64,000 bases of DNA from Flexivirga endophytica (GCF_014640635.1 NZ_BMHI01000003.1:372001-436000); one strand, 5' to 3'. Positions 8,596 to 18,608 are shown, counted from the stretch's first letter. The notes: generated by a model not told the origin, from the sequence alone. Translations and numbers: made by a program.

Positions 8596-10455
8596 ATGTC
8601 CCACTACAAGAGCAACACCCGCGATCTGGAGTTCAACCTGTTTGAGCTCCTCGGTCGCCAGGATGTTCTCGGTTCGAGCCCGTATGACGAGGTCGACGCC
8701 GACACCGCACGCGAGATGATCAAGGAGCTGGCGCGGCTGGCCGAGAACGAGCTGGGCGACAGCCTGCTCGACTCCGACCGCAACCCGCCGGTCTACGACC
8801 CGAAGACCAAGACTGCGAAGCTCCCGGAGAGCTTCAAGAAGTCCTACCAGGCCTACCTCGACTCGGGGTTCCAGGCTGTGGACCTGCCGAAGGAGTTCGA
8901 CGGCACCGTCGTGCCGCCCTCGCTGAAGTGGGCGATGAACGAGCTGGTGCTCGGCTCGAACCCCGCGATCGGCATGTATGCCGCAACCTTCTCCTTCAGC
9001 CGCCTGATGTACATCCTGGGCAACGACGACCAGAAGAAGCTCGCGAAGTGGATCGCGCAGGGCTCCTGGGGCGCCACGATGGTGCTGACCGAGCCGGACG
9101 CCGGCTCGGACGTCGGCGCGGGACGCACCAAGGCCGTGCAGCAGCCCGATGGCACGTGGCACATCACCGGTGTGAAGCGCTTCATCACCTCGGCCGAGCA
9201 GGACATGAGCGACAACATCGTCCACTTCGTGCTCGCTCGCCCCGAAGGTGCCGGCCCAGGCACCAAGGGCCTGTCGCTCTTCATCGTTCCGAAGTACCAC
9301 GTGGACCTCGAGACCGGTAAGCTCGGCGACCGCAACGGCGTCTACACCACCAACGTCGAGCACAAGATGGGCCTGAAGGTCTCGACCACCTGCGAGCTGA
9401 CCTTCGGTGACGGGGAGCCGGCCGTCGGCACGCTGCTCGGCGACGAGCACAACGGCATCGCGCAGATGTTCCAGGTCATCGAGCACGCACGAATGTTGGT
9501 GGGCACCAAGGCAATTGCCACCCTGTCGACCGGTTACCTCAACGCGCTCGACTACGCGAAGCAGCGCGTTCAGGGCGCCGACATGACCACGCCGGCCAAG
9601 GACGCGCCGCGCGTCACGATCACCCACCACCCGGACGTGCGCCGCAGCCTGATGCTGCAGAAGGCGTATGCCGAGGGCCTGCGCTCGCTGGTGCTCTACA
9701 CCGCCAGCCAGCAGGACATCGTCGATGCGGAGTTCTTGCGCACCGGCTCCGAGCAGCCCGAGGCAGGCTCGCCGGCCGAGATGGCCGGCAAGCTCAACGA
9801 CCTGCTGCTGCCGATCGTCAAGGGTGTCGGCTCCGAGCGCGCCTGGGTGCTGCTCGGCACCGAGTCGCTGCAGACCTTCGGCGGCTCCGGCTTCCTGCAG
9901 GACTACCCGGTCGAGCAGTACGTCCGCGACGCCAAGATCGACACCCTCTACGAGGGCACGACCGCGATCCAGGGTCAGGACTTCTTCTTCCGCAAGATCG
10001 TCAAGGACCAGTTCGCATCGCTGATGCACCTGGCCGGCCTCATCACCGAGACCGTCAAGGGCGGCGACGGCCATGACGGCCTGCAGAACGAGCGCGAACT
10101 GCTGGGCAGCGCGCTCGCCGATGTGCAGGGCATCGCCGAGTGGCTCGCCACGACCGCGATGTCGGCGCTCGAGGAGGGCAAGTCCAAAGAGATCTACAAG
10201 GTCGGCCTCAACACCTCGCGCTTCCTGCTGGCCGCCGGCGACCTGGTCATCGGCTGGCTGCTGCTGCGCGGCGCCGAGGTCGCGCAGGTTCGCCTGGACG
10301 CCGGTGACGCCGGCTCGGACGAGGCGTTCTACCGCGGCAAGGTCGCGGCGGCGAAGTTCTACGCCGCCACCGTGCTGCCGAAGATCGCCGCCGAGCGCAG
10401 CATCGCCGAGTCGACCGACCTGGCGCTGATGGAGCTGCCGGAAGAGTCCTTCTGA
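8596..10455 (+). CDS. Acyl-CoA dehydrogenase, FadE5-like long form
   Basis: 619-residue flavoprotein that introduces the 2,3-double bond into acyl-CoA, the first step of beta-oxidation. It is the long form seen in mycobacterial FadE5 and related proteins (about 610 residues versus ~380 for short forms), with an added N-terminal helical region ([21 protein letters not shown]) and a C-terminal extension. The FAD/substrate motif is [12 protein letters not shown]; the catalytic-loop signature is [14 protein letters not shown]. The ATG has GGAGG upstream (gaggagccagagcc). Two palindromic operator copies lie immediately upstream. It stands alone: a palindromic element follows the gene. Confidence 0.93.
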   Translation: MSHYKSNTRDLEFNLFELLGRQDVLGSSPYDEVDADTAREMIKELARLAENELGDSLLDSDRNPPVYDPKTKTAKLPESFKKSYQAYLDSGFQAVDLPKEFDGTVVPPSLKWAMNELVLGSNPAIGMYAATFSFSRLMYILGNDDQKKLAKWIAQGSWGATMVLTEPDAGSDVGAGRTKAVQQPDGTWHITGVKRFITSAEQDMSDNIVHFVLARPEGAGPGTKGLSLFIVPKYHVDLETGKLGDRNGVYTTNVEHKMGLKVSTTCELTFGDGEPAVGTLLGDEHNGIAQMFQVIEHARMLVGTKAIATLSTGYLNALDYAKQRVQGADMTTPAKDAPRVTITHHPDVRRSLMLQKAYAEGLRSLVLYTASQQDIVDAEFLRTGSEQPEAGSPAEMAGKLNDLLLPIVKGVGSERAWVLLGTESLQTFGGSGFLQDYPVEQYVRDAKIDTLYEGTTAIQGQDFFFRKIVKDQFASLMHLAGLITETVKGGDGHDGLQNERELLGSALADVQGIAEWLATTAMSALEEGKSKEIYKVGLNTSRFLLAAGDLVIGWLLLRGAEVAQVRLDAGDAGSDEAFYRGKVAAAKFYAATVLPKIAAERSIAESTDLALMELPEESF

Positions 10456-10473
10456 CAGACGGCCCGCCTGTTT

Positions 10474-10567
10474 GCCGAGAGGACACCCTTTCACCGAGAG
10501 GACACCCTTTATGGGGCGAATTCGCCCCATAAAGGGTGTCCTCTCGACATTTGGGTGTCCTTTCGGC
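10474..10567. repeat. 94-bp intergenic palindromic element, copy 1
   Basis: The core is a perfect inverted repeat with no loop: the 26-nt arm 10495-10520 (cgagaggacacccttt...ggcgaa) is exactly complementary to 10521-10546, giving a 52-bp palindrome centred on gaattc. It is flanked by an outer pair, gccgagaggacaccc at 10474 and gggtgtcctttcggc ending at 10567, with one mismatch. The motif gagaggaca therefore occurs twice directly and twice inverted. A second 94-bp copy in reverse orientation lies at 48980-49073. As RNA it could form a very long hairpin downstream of the acyl-CoA dehydrogenase gene. An open reading frame across it is an artefact of the symmetry. Confidence 0.85.
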
Positions 10568-10692
10568 GCTGGACTTGGTCGGCTGTCCATATTTTCTTGG
10601 TCACATGTCCACATCAGCGGTGTGACCTCTGCCATAGTCGATCTCGTCGGCGCGGGGTGCCCGCGCACGTTGCCCTGGCGAAGGAGACCGCG

Positions 10693-12759
10693 ATGACGGT
10701 TCAGGACGAGAAGACCACCCCCAGCCGCCGCACTGTGCTGCGCGGCACCGCTGCCGCCGGCGTCGGCGCAGCGATCGCGGCCACGGCGGTCGCCGGCGCT
10801 CCGGACGCCGAGGCGAGCACCGAGTCGGCATACCTCGTCGGTCGCGGGATCGGCGACACGACCGGGGCGTGCGCCGAGAACGGCATGATGGGCTACTCGA
10901 TGCCGCAGCAGATCGACAACGGCATCTCGATGCGGCTGCGCGCCCGCGCGTTCGTGGTCGTCGACCAGGCGACCGGCAAGCGCATCGCGTGGTGCGTCGC
11001 CGACCAGGCGTTGATCCCGGTCGCCGCGCATGCCGCGATCGTCGCGAAGCTGATGGCCAAGTATCCCGGCACCTACGACTACCCGAATGTCTGTGTCACT
11101 GCTACGCATTCGCACTCGACGCCCGGTGGCTGCTCACACGACTTCATCTACAACCTGGCAATCTTGGGCTTCCAGCAGGACACGTACGACGCGATGGTGG
11201 ACGGGTTCGTCGACGCGATCAGTGCCGCGCACGACGACCTCAAACCGGGCAGCATCGCCGTTGGTCACACGACCCTGGACAACGCCAGTCGCAACCGGTC
11301 AGAGAAGGCGTTCGAGCTGAACCCCGACTCCGACAAGGCCGTCTTCCCGGATGCGATCGACCCGCACATGATCGTCTGGCGCTTCAAGCAGGGCAGCACG
11401 GACGTCGGTGCGATCTCGTGGTTCCCAACCCATGGCACGTCGCTGCCGAACACGAATCTCCTTGTCAGCGGTGACAACAAGGGGTATGCCGCCTGGTCGT
11501 GGGAGCGCAAGCAACTCGGCCAGGACTACCTGGCCGGGCAGCCGGACTTCGTGGCCGCATTCGCGCAGTCAGCCGCGGGTGACATGTCCCCCAACCTCGA
11601 GCTGAAGCCGGGCACCGGCCCGACCGACGATCCGTGGCAGAACATCGCGATCATCGGCGACCGACAGAAGACGGCGATGCAACAAGCCTGGAAGTCGGCG
11701 ACCACGCCGATCACCGGGTCGATCAGGAGCATCGCCACGTACATCGACATCGGCAACATCTCGATCGACTCCAAGTGGACGCCGGACGGCAAGGAGCACC
11801 ACACCACACCCGCGGTGATCGGCGCGTCGATGCTGGCCGGCAGTGTCGAGGACGGACCCGGCCTCGGTTATCCGGAGGGCTGGACCGGGCCGCTCGCGAA
11901 GCTGTGGGCGACGCTGCCGTCGATGCCGCCGTCGCCCGGTTGGATGCTCGCCGAGCAGCAACCGAAGCTGTGCACGCTTCCGGTCGGGCTGATCGGCGCG
12001 GCGCCGAGCCGGGTGCTGATCCAAGTGCTGAAGATCGGGCAGTTCCACATCGTCTGCACGCCGTGCGAAGTGACGATCGTGGCGGGGCTGCGGATCCGGC
12101 GGTCGGTCGCGTCGGAGCTCGGCGTGCCGATCGACCAGGTGATGATCCAGTCCTACTCCAACGGGTATGCCGAATACGTCACGACGCCAGAGGAATACGC
12201 GTCCCAGCAGTACGAGGGCGGATCCACGCTCTACGGGCGGTATGAGTTGTGCGCCTACCAGCAGGAGCTGTCGTCACTGGCCAAGAAGCTGCAGGCGGGC
12301 ACGTCAGTGCCGGTCGGCAGCGCCGGGGCGCCGTCCCCGCTGGGCTTCATCAACCTGGTGCCCGGCGTGGTCTATGACAATCCGCCGCTGGGCAAGAAGT
12401 TCGGCCAGGTGGTGACGGCACCCGCGGCGTCATACAGCCGTGCCAGCCAGGTGAAGGTGGAGTTCGTCACCGGGCACCCGAAGAACAATCTGCGGCGGGG
12501 CGGAACGTTCCTGGAGGTGCAACGCAGGGTCGGGGCGTCGTGGCGGCGGGTGCAGGACGACGGGGACTTCGCGACGAAATTCACCTGGAAGCGCAAGGAC
12601 GTTCTGCTCGGATCCTCGACGGCGACGATCACGTGGGACATTCCCGCTGACGCGCCGACCGGCACCTACCGGATCGTGCACCACGGGTCGTCGAAAGCGC
12701 CACTGACGGGCAAGATCTCCGACTTCACCGGCACCTCAACGGAATTCGTCGTCAGCTGA
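10693..12759 (+). CDS. Exported neutral/alkaline ceramidase
   Basis: 688-residue hydrolase predicted to cleave the amide bond of ceramides to sphingosine and fatty acid. The N-terminus has a twin-arginine signal (SRRTVLRG followed by an Ala-rich helix ending near GAPDAEAS). Neutral ceramidase motifs follow in order: [12 protein letters not shown], the zinc-binding [19 protein letters not shown], the catalytic-serine segment [12 protein letters not shown] and [10 protein letters not shown]. The C-terminal ~150 residues form the Ig-like domain usual in the family. AAGGAGA lies 5 bases before the ATG. Its last 8 bp overlap the 3' end of the convergent aroQ gene. Most actinobacteria make no ceramide, so it may scavenge host or soil sphingolipids. 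Confidence 0.88.
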   Translation: MTVQDEKTTPSRRTVLRGTAAAGVGAAIAATAVAGAPDAEASTESAYLVGRGIGDTTGACAENGMMGYSMPQQIDNGISMRLRARAFVVVDQATGKRIAWCVADQALIPVAAHAAIVAKLMAKYPGTYDYPNVCVTATHSHSTPGGCSHDFIYNLAILGFQQDTYDAMVDGFVDAISAAHDDLKPGSIAVGHTTLDNASRNRSEKAFELNPDSDKAVFPDAIDPHMIVWRFKQGSTDVGAISWFPTHGTSLPNTNLLVSGDNKGYAAWSWERKQLGQDYLAGQPDFVAAFAQSAAGDMSPNLELKPGTGPTDDPWQNIAIIGDRQKTAMQQAWKSATTPITGSIRSIATYIDIGNISIDSKWTPDGKEHHTTPAVIGASMLAGSVEDGPGLGYPEGWTGPLAKLWATLPSMPPSPGWMLAEQQPKLCTLPVGLIGAAPSRVLIQVLKIGQFHIVCTPCEVTIVAGLRIRRSVASELGVPIDQVMIQSYSNGYAEYVTTPEEYASQQYEGGSTLYGRYELCAYQQELSSLAKKLQAGTSVPVGSAGAPSPLGFINLVPGVVYDNPPLGKKFGQVVTAPAASYSRASQVKVEFVTGHPKNNLRRGGTFLEVQRRVGASWRRVQDDGDFATKFTWKRKDVLLGSSTATITWDIPADAPTGTYRIVHHGSSKAPLTGKISDFTGTSTEFVVS

Positions 12760-13189
12760 CGAGCGCGGCGAGGCGGCGGAGCGCGAACTCGTAGCCGTCG
12801 ATGCCGCAGCCGACGATGACCCCCGAGGCGATGTCGGACAGGTAGGACCGGTGCCGGAAGTCCTCACGTGCGAAGACATTCGAGATGTGCACCTCGACGA
12901 ACGGCACCTGCACCGCGGCGAGCGCGTCACGGATCGCGACCGACGTGTGGGTGTAGGCGCCGGCGTTGAGAACGATGCCGGCGTTGTCGCTGCGGCGCTG
13001 GATCTCGTCGACCAGCGCACCCTCGTGGTTGCTCTGGAAGAACTCGACGGTGACGTCCAGCTCGGTCGCCAACTGCTCACACCGCTGCTGTATGTCGGAA
13101 AGGCCCTCTGCGCCATACAGATCGGGCTCGCGGGTGCCGAGCAGGTTGAGGTTGGGTCCGTTGAGCACGGCGAAGGTCGAGCGCGTCAT
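12752..13189 (-). CDS. aroQ: 3-Dehydroquinate dehydratase, type II
   Basis: 145-residue dodecameric type II dehydroquinase, converting 3-dehydroquinate to 3-dehydroshikimate in the shikimate pathway (or catabolically in quinate use). The N-terminal [17 protein letters not shown] carries the catalytic Tyr/Arg loop; [30 protein letters not shown] with the active-site His, and [14 protein letters not shown] complete the signature. ATG 13189 gives the normal family length; the frame stays open further upstream but without family similarity. It stands apart from other aro genes and overlaps the ceramidase 3' end by 8 bp. Confidence 0.95.
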   Translation of the reverse strand: MTRSTFAVLNGPNLNLLGTREPDLYGAEGLSDIQQRCEQLATELDVTVEFFQSNHEGALVDEIQRRSDNAGIVLNAGAYTHTSVAIRDALAAVQVPFVEVHISNVFAREDFRHRSYLSDIASGVIVGCGIDGYEFALRRLAALVS

Positions 13190-13215
13190 ACCGACAGTAT
13201 GGCGGGCCGACCGAC

Positions 13216-13734
13216 TCAGGAGCCCGAGGCCGGGCCTTCGTCTCGCACCTCGTGTACGGAGGCGACGGCCTCCCTGAGGCGCCCGATCCAGTCGTCCTCG
13301 TGCTGGCCGACGAGCCGGACGCACCAGGCGAGCGCCTCGGAACGCGAGCGCGCGACACCGGCATCGACGAGCGTGTCGAGCACCCGGCGCTCCGGCTGAC
13401 GTAGTCGCGTCATCACCGGCACCGACAGGTTGGTGAAGACTTCCCGGGTCTCGCCGCAGGTCGCGCCCCAGGCGACCTTCGCGCCGAAACGCCGCTGCGC
13501 TTCGTCGGCGATGCGCATCCGCTTGCCACGGGTGTCCTCGCGCCAGCGTTTGATGCGGCCGCTCTCCGCGGCCCGAGCGCCGTCAGCGTCCGCGCCCTCC
13601 TCCGAGCTGTCCACATCCGGCGCGGCCAATGTCCCGACGACGACGATCTCGTCGCGGTCGGTCGTCACCTCCGGTGCGCCCTCGAACCAGTCGTCGGGAA
13701 GCCGCCCGGCGAACCATCCTTCAATCGTGTTCAT
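13216..13734 (-). CDS. Conserved actinobacterial hypothetical protein
   Basis: 172-residue soluble protein, highly charged. The N-terminal half ([19 protein letters not shown], then DEIVVVGTL) and the middle [23 protein letters not shown] look conserved-protein-like. The C-terminal [36 protein letters not shown] has the look of a ribbon-helix-helix-type segment, so DNA binding is possible but unproven. It has 26 bp to aroQ downstream on the same strand and sits in front of it, so cotranscription is plausible. No function is claimed. Confidence 0.65.
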   Translation of the reverse strand: MNTIEGWFAGRLPDDWFEGAPEVTTDRDEIVVVGTLAAPDVDSSEEGADADGARAAESGRIKRWREDTRGKRMRIADEAQRRFGAKVAWGATCGETREVFTNLSVPVMTRLRQPERRVLDTLVDAGVARSRSEALAWCVRLVGQHEDDWIGRLREAVASVHEVRDEGPASGS

Positions 13735-13765
13735 CCATTGATTACACGCTTACATGATTACAACG

Positions 13766-15595
13766 TCAAGAGGTAGCCCGCAGTCCCAGCGTCAGCTCGC
13801 CGTCACCGCCCTCGACCAACAGGACCGGGATGCCCCAATCCTGTTGATAGACATGGCAGGCCGCGTGCTCCGGCAGCTCCCCGGTGACCGGATCACCGTC
13901 ACAGGCGGCTGCGCGCACCGAGATGTGCAGCACGCCCTCGGTGATGTCGTCGGCGAATTCGAGGGTGCGCGTCAGCCCCTGCGCCGCTCCCACGCCTGCT
14001 CGCAACAGTCCCTCGGGGCTGGACGAGACCGTCAGTTGCGTCGGGTCGCCATACCGCTTGTCGAGCTTCTGGCCGGTCGGCGGCGTGAAGTCGACCGCCA
14101 GCCGCAGTGCGCCCGGCGCCACCTCGGTGACCGACCGCTGGGTCTGCAGGGCGTCTCCCGCAACTCGCGCGGCTGCCGCGGGTATGGCGACGCGTGTGAC
14201 CCGGTGTGCGTTGGACTCGACGACCAGCAGGCGTGACCCGTCGGCATCCGTCTCGAGCAGGACGTCGCTCGGCTCCGCGAGATCCGTCGCCAGGGTCGAG
14301 ACCTCACCGGTCGCCGGGTCGAAACGGCGGATCGCCCCGTTGTAGGTGTCGGCGACCGCCACACTGCCGTCCAGCAACTCGGTCAGGCCGAGCGGGTGCT
14401 GCAACAGCGCGTCGGCCGCCCGGCCGTCGACATGGCCGAAGTCGAAGAGTCCCTTGCCGACATACGAGTCGAGGCGGAAGCCGCCCGGCGCCAACGAGAT
14501 CGAGCGCAGTGCGGACGTCTCGGAGTCCGCGACCCAGACCTTGCTGCCGTCCGCCGACGTCGCGAGCCCCGACGGCTGCGCCATCCATGCCTCGTAGGCA
14601 TCTCCGTCGCGCAGGCCCTCCTGGCTGGTCCCGGCGAGCACCGCCACGGAATTGTCCTTCGGATCGGCGGCGAGATGCAGCGCCCAGAGCTGATGAGTGC
14701 CGGCCATCGCGATCACCACCCGGTCGATCCACCAGGCGAGATCCCACGGTGTCGACAACGGTTGCTTGAGCGCGGCACCGCTGCCGGACCGCTCGCGCAG
14801 TTGCTCGCCGGTGCCGGCCTGCACGCGAATCTGCCCGTCCGACAGGCGGATCGAGAAGACCTGGTGCCGGACCGCGTCCGCGACGAGCACGTCATACCCG
14901 ACGCGCTCGGCGGCCTCTGCCGGGAGCACCAACACGCCCTGCGGCGAGTCCAGGACGCCGTCGCCGTACCTGACGCGTTCGGTCTCCAGGTCGGCCTCGA
15001 GGTGCACGACCTCGTGGTGCGCGGTGTCGGACACGAGGTAGCTGCCGTCGCCGACGGCAGCGAGCTTGCCCGGGAAGCGCAGCGCGGTGGCGGGCGGCGC
15101 CGGTGCGACATACGGGCCGTCGCCGGTGCGCAACGTGCCCTTGGCGCGGTGCTCCTCGAGCAGCTCGCGCACCAGGATCGTCAGCCCGTGCGCGTGGCCC
15201 TCTCCGGAGAACTGCCCGACGATGTAGCCCTCCGGGTCGATCACGACAAGGGTCGGCCAGGCGCGCGCGGTGTAGGCACCCCAGGTCGTCAACTCCGGGT
15301 CGTCCAAGACGGGGTGGTGCACCGCATACCGTTCCACCGCCTGCTCGAGCGCGACCGGGTCGGCCTCGTGCTCGAACTTCGGCGAGTGCACGCCGATCAG
15401 CACCAGCTGGTCGGCGAATTCGCTTTCCAGTGGCCGCAATTCGTCCAGCACGTGCAGGCAGTTGACGCAGCAGAAGGTCCAAAAGTCGAGGACGACAACT
15501 TTGCCGCGCAGGTCCGCAAGACGGACCTGCTCCCCGCCGGTGTTGAGCCAGCCCCGGCCAATGAGTTCCGGGGCACGTACGCGCAGACCTGTCAT
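13766..15595 (-). CDS. NHLRC2-like protein: thioredoxin-like domain fused to NHL beta-propeller
   Basis: 609-residue cytoplasmic protein without a signal peptide. Residues ~1-150 are a thioredoxin/TlpA-like domain: LRGKVVVLDFWTFCCVNCLHVLDEL contains the redox CxxC (CVNC), and ARAWPTLVVIDPEGYIVG contains the cis-proline. The rest consists of NHL-type beta-propeller repeats (LAAVGDGSYLVSDTAHHEVVHL, GLATSADGSKVWVADSETSALR, TELLDGSVAVADTYNGAIRRF). A C-terminal beta-rich domain follows. This is the order of animal NHLRC2 and its bacterial homologues, whose role is unknown. It lies 33 bp downstream of egtD on the same strand, so it may be cotranscribed with the ergothioneine genes. Confidence 0.85.
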   Translation of the reverse strand: MTGLRVRAPELIGRGWLNTGGEQVRLADLRGKVVVLDFWTFCCVNCLHVLDELRPLESEFADQLVLIGVHSPKFEHEADPVALEQAVERYAVHHPVLDDPELTTWGAYTARAWPTLVVIDPEGYIVGQFSGEGHAHGLTILVRELLEEHRAKGTLRTGDGPYVAPAPPATALRFPGKLAAVGDGSYLVSDTAHHEVVHLEADLETERVRYGDGVLDSPQGVLVLPAEAAERVGYDVLVADAVRHQVFSIRLSDGQIRVQAGTGEQLRERSGSGAALKQPLSTPWDLAWWIDRVVIAMAGTHQLWALHLAADPKDNSVAVLAGTSQEGLRDGDAYEAWMAQPSGLATSADGSKVWVADSETSALRSISLAPGGFRLDSYVGKGLFDFGHVDGRAADALLQHPLGLTELLDGSVAVADTYNGAIRRFDPATGEVSTLATDLAEPSDVLLETDADGSRLLVVESNAHRVTRVAIPAAAARVAGDALQTQRSVTEVAPGALRLAVDFTPPTGQKLDKRYGDPTQLTVSSSPEGLLRAGVGAAQGLTRTLEFADDITEGVLHISVRAAACDGDPVTGELPEHAACHVYQQDWGIPVLLVEGGDGELTLGLRATS

Positions 15596-15628
15596 GCCTC
15601 CATGGTCCCGCGGCCGCAGAAGGAGCGT

Positions 15629-16615
15629 TCAGCCGGTCGGCTTCATCGCCAGCAGGACAGCGAAGTCACCCGCTCGATCGGTCCACACCTGCCGCACCGA
15701 GAGGCCGACCTCCTCGAGCTCACCGCAGATCCCGCTGATGCGGAACTTGGTCGAGATCTCGACCCGCACCTCCTCGCCGCTGGCGAGCGTGAAATCGAGA
15801 CCTGCGACGGGCAGCCGGATCCGCTGTGGCATGTCGGCGCGCAACCGCAGGTCCATCCGCTCCATCTGCGGATCCCAGAACGGCACGTAGGAGAACCCGT
15901 CGGCATCGATCTCACCGTGCAACTCCCGGTTGAGCACCCTCAGCACATTGCGGACGAAGTCCTCAGTGACACCATCGGAGTCGTCGTATGCCGCGACCAA
16001 GCGGTCCGCGCTCTTGACCAGGTCGACACCGAGCAACAATGAATCGCCGGCAACCAGGACGTCGCTCAACGCTCCGAGGAAAGCACCGCGCTCCTCGCGG
16101 TAGAAGTTGCCGATGGTGCTGCCGAGGAAGGCGATGGTGCGCCGGTCGCCCTGCGGAAGCTGCGCGAGATGCAGCGTGAAGTCGCCGACGACCGCCTCCA
16201 CCCGAAGGCCGGGGTAACGCTCCACGAGTGTCTCGGTCGCCTGCCGCAGCGTCGCCTCGGACACGTCCACGGGCGTGAACCGCTGCAGCCGCCCGGTCGC
16301 AGTGAAGGCGTCCAGCAGGACCCGGCTCTTCTCGCTGGTGCCGCTGCCCAACTCGATCAACGTGCTCGCCCCGCTCGCCGCGGCGATCTCGTCGGCGTGA
16401 TCCGACAGGATCTCGTGCTCGGCCGCGAACGGGTAGTAGTCCGGCAGCTTGGTGATCTGGTCGAACAGCTCCGAGCCGCGGTCGTCATACAGCCACTTGG
16501 GCGAGAGCGTGCGCGGATGACTGCCGAGGCCCCGGCGCACGTCCTCGATCAGGCTGTCACCGGCTCGGTCCGGGTCGAGCAGCACGGAGACGACCGGGTC
16601 CGGTGTCGCGCTCAT
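15629..16615 (-). CDS. egtD: L-histidine N-alpha-methyltransferase EgtD
   Basis: 328-residue SAM-dependent enzyme that trimethylates histidine to hercynine, the first step of ergothioneine synthesis. Visible motifs are the N-terminal LSPKWLYDDRGSELFDQITKLPDYYPFAAE, the SAM-binding ELGSGTSEKSRVLLDA, DVSEATLRQA and FLGSTIGNF. The start ATG at 16613-16615 overlaps the egtB stop by 4 bp (ATGA), which fixes the start and indicates translational coupling. The open frame extends much further upstream inside egtB but has no similarity there. Confidence 0.96.
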   Translation of the reverse strand: MSATPDPVVSVLLDPDRAGDSLIEDVRRGLGSHPRTLSPKWLYDDRGSELFDQITKLPDYYPFAAEHEILSDHADEIAAASGASTLIELGSGTSEKSRVLLDAFTATGRLQRFTPVDVSEATLRQATETLVERYPGLRVEAVVGDFTLHLAQLPQGDRRTIAFLGSTIGNFYREERGAFLGALSDVLVAGDSLLLGVDLVKSADRLVAAYDDSDGVTEDFVRNVLRVLNRELHGEIDADGFSYVPFWDPQMERMDLRLRADMPQRIRLPVAGLDFTLASGEEVRVEISTKFRISGICGELEEVGLSVRQVWTDRAGDFAVLLAMKPTG

Positions 16616-17916
16616 TTTGCGGCTCCCTCTGCCAGGCGCAAACCGGTCATCGGCCAGCGCGCGCCCGCCGGGAAGAAGTTGCGGTATGACGCCCGGGCGT
16701 GCCCCGGTGGCGTCAGCGCACAGCCGCCGCGCAACACCATCTGGCCGGACATGAACTTCCCGTTGTATTCGCCGATGGCGCCCTCCGCGGGATGGAAACC
16801 CGGATAAGCGAGGTATGCCGAGGAGGTCCACTCCCAGCAGTCGCCATACATCTGCCGCAGACCACCGGTCGCCGGCGGTGCCGGACGGGCGTGGAAGGTC
16901 TGTGAATCGGCGAGATTGGCGCTGTCGTCGGGCTCGCCGAGGAGCGTGCGTGCCGCGTGCTCCCACTCCTGCTCCGTCGGCAGCCGCTTGCCCGCCCAGG
17001 AGGCGAACGCGTCGGCTTCGTAATGACTCAGATGGGTCACCGGCAGGGCGGGATTGACCGGGAACGTGCCGTGCAGGGTGTGCTCGAACCAGACGCCGTC
17101 GAGCTGCTGCCAGTAGAACGGCGCCTGCCACGCTTCCCGCTGCACGCGGCCCCAACCGTCGGACAGCCACAGGCCGGCCCGTTCGTAGCCGCCGTCGGCC
17201 ATGAATTCGAGCCACTCACCGTTGGTGATCAACCGATCACCGAGCCGGTAGGGCTCCAGATAGACACGGTGCGGCGGCAACTCGTTGTCGAAGCAGAAGC
17301 CGCCACCCTCATGGCCGACCTCGACGAGCCCGCCCTCCACATCGACCCACCCGAGCCGATCGGGTTCGCCGGTCGGCGCGGGCGTTCCGGCATACGTCGG
17401 CTGCAGCGGGTTGGCGGACAGGACGTGCTTGATGTCCATGAGCAGCAACTCCTGGTGCTGCTGCTCATGGTTGAAGCCCAGCTCGATCGTCGACGCCAAC
17501 TGCTCCAGAGCGCCCGGGTCGAGAGTGTCGAGCAGGTCGCGCATCCGCGCATCCACGTTGCCGCGATAGGTGCCGACGTCGTGCGCTCCCGGTCGGCTGA
17601 TGTGGCCGCGCTCGGCGCGTGCGTAGCGCGGCCCGATCGCTTCGTAGTAGCTGTTGAACAGGAACCAGTATTTGTCCTGGTATGGCGCGAAGTTGCGCTC
17701 CTGCTCGGCCAGCACGAACGTCTCGAAGAACCAGGTGACGTGCGCGCGATGCCACTTGGTCGGCGAGACGTCGGGCATCGACTGCACCGTCTGGTCCTCG
17801 GGCGACAGTGGCGCGGCGAGCTGCTCGGTGTAGGACCGCACCTCGTCATACCGCGACAGGAGCGCATCGACGGTCCGGCTGTCGGTAGCAGTGGAAAGAG
17901 TGGTCACGTCGGACAC
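16612..17916 (-). CDS. egtB: Hercynine oxygenase (sulfoxide synthase) EgtB
   Basis: 434-residue non-haem iron enzyme that joins hercynine to gamma-glutamylcysteine (or cysteine) with O2 to form the C-S bond of ergothioneine. The N-terminal DinB-like domain supplies the iron ligands: HRAHVTWFFETF and NHEQQHQELLLMDIKH. The C-terminal formylglycine-generating-enzyme-like domain carries VDVEGGLVEVGHEGGGFCFDNELPPHRVYL, YEADAFASWAGKRLPTEQEWEHAAR and VLRGGCALTPPGHARASYRNFFPAGARW. egtD follows with a 4-bp overlap. The egtA and egtC genes common in mycobacterial clusters are not adjacent. Confidence 0.96.
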   Translation of the reverse strand: MSDVTTLSTATDSRTVDALLSRYDEVRSYTEQLAAPLSPEDQTVQSMPDVSPTKWHRAHVTWFFETFVLAEQERNFAPYQDKYWFLFNSYYEAIGPRYARAERGHISRPGAHDVGTYRGNVDARMRDLLDTLDPGALEQLASTIELGFNHEQQHQELLLMDIKHVLSANPLQPTYAGTPAPTGEPDRLGWVDVEGGLVEVGHEGGGFCFDNELPPHRVYLEPYRLGDRLITNGEWLEFMADGGYERAGLWLSDGWGRVQREAWQAPFYWQQLDGVWFEHTLHGTFPVNPALPVTHLSHYEADAFASWAGKRLPTEQEWEHAARTLLGEPDDSANLADSQTFHARPAPPATGGLRQMYGDCWEWTSSAYLAYPGFHPAEGAIGEYNGKFMSGQMVLRGGCALTPPGHARASYRNFFPAGARWPMTGLRLAEGAAK

Positions 17917-18054
17917 CTCCGACCCGGCCGGTCGTCGACGGCGGCCGCCGAGTGCGAGCGCGCCGGGCCGGGCTGACCCGGATCAGCGTAGGCGCCGCAT
18001 CTGACAGCCGGCGAAGAAGTGGTGGCCGGCTCATGGCCCGTGGGTGGCCCGGCG

Positions 18055-18477
18055 TCACGAATTCTGGGGGGTCGGACCGTGCGGCTGCGACTGGTACAGC
18101 GCAGGCAGGCCACCGGTCCGCAGCAGCTTCGCGATCTCCTGGATGCGGTCGTGGGACGCCGACCAGCCCTTGACCTGCTCGGCCGCGCGCAGGTTGCCCT
18201 TCTCGGTCACCTCGATCGTCCACGGCTTGCCGAAGATCGACCGGGCGATCATCACCAGCGGGAAGATCAGCAACAACAGCAGGAACTCGCCCAGGAAGAT
18301 CACCAGGATGACGATCAGGGGCAGCAGCACGATGGCCATGATGATCATGCTGATCGGGTCGTCACCGAGATCGGGGATGTTGAGCCAGTCCATGTCGCGG
18401 GCCGTGGTCTTGCGACGCCAGGGCAGCCACTTGCGGCGTACTCGATATTTCTCACCGGTCGGCGTGACTGCCTTCAT
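18055..18477 (-). CDS. Small membrane protein of unknown function
   Basis: 140-residue protein with one long or two closely spaced membrane segments (MIIMAIVLLPLIVILVIFLGEFLLLLLIFPLVMIARSIFG), a basic N-terminal cytoplasmic stretch (KYRVRRKWLPWRRK), and a soluble tail (WTIEVTEKGNLRAAEQVKGWSASHDRIQEIAKLLRTG). The tail resembles those of actinobacterial conserved membrane proteins of unknown role. It is on the same strand as egtB but 138 bp away, so cotranscription is doubtful. No function is assigned. Confidence 0.65.
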   Translation of the reverse strand: MKAVTPTGEKYRVRRKWLPWRRKTTARDMDWLNIPDLGDDPISMIIMAIVLLPLIVILVIFLGEFLLLLLIFPLVMIARSIFGKPWTIEVTEKGNLRAAEQVKGWSASHDRIQEIAKLLRTGGLPALYQSQPHGPTPQNS

Positions 18478-18608
18478 CGGCTTCCCCTCGGGTCGTGTGG
18501 TGCTCGGCAGGATACTGACGACGGGCAGTGTGGCTTCGTTCCGAGTGGGTGCGCCATATCCCGGACGACGCTCGTCCGTATGCCGGGCGCGGTTCTACCA
18601 TTTTCCGC

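Noticed and set aside
10472-10696. Small open frame translated through the 94-bp palindromic element
   Set aside because: The peptide is simply the symmetrical repeat read in frame; there is no ribosome site and the reverse strand gives a similar peptide.
8380-11115. A long open frame (over 900 codons) on the minus strand opposite the acyl-CoA dehydrogenase and ceramidase genes
   Set aside because: It is the antisense of real plus-strand genes, a common effect of GC-rich third codon positions; it has no recognisable domains and no ribosome site.
17917-18054. GC-rich leader upstream of egtB considered as a SAM-type riboswitch (it contains catgagccggcc on the minus strand)
   Set aside because: The pairing needed for SAM-I or SAM-IV cores could not be built by eye, and several stems are explained by GC content alone. 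A covariance-model search (Rfam SAM, SAM-IV, SAH) would decide.
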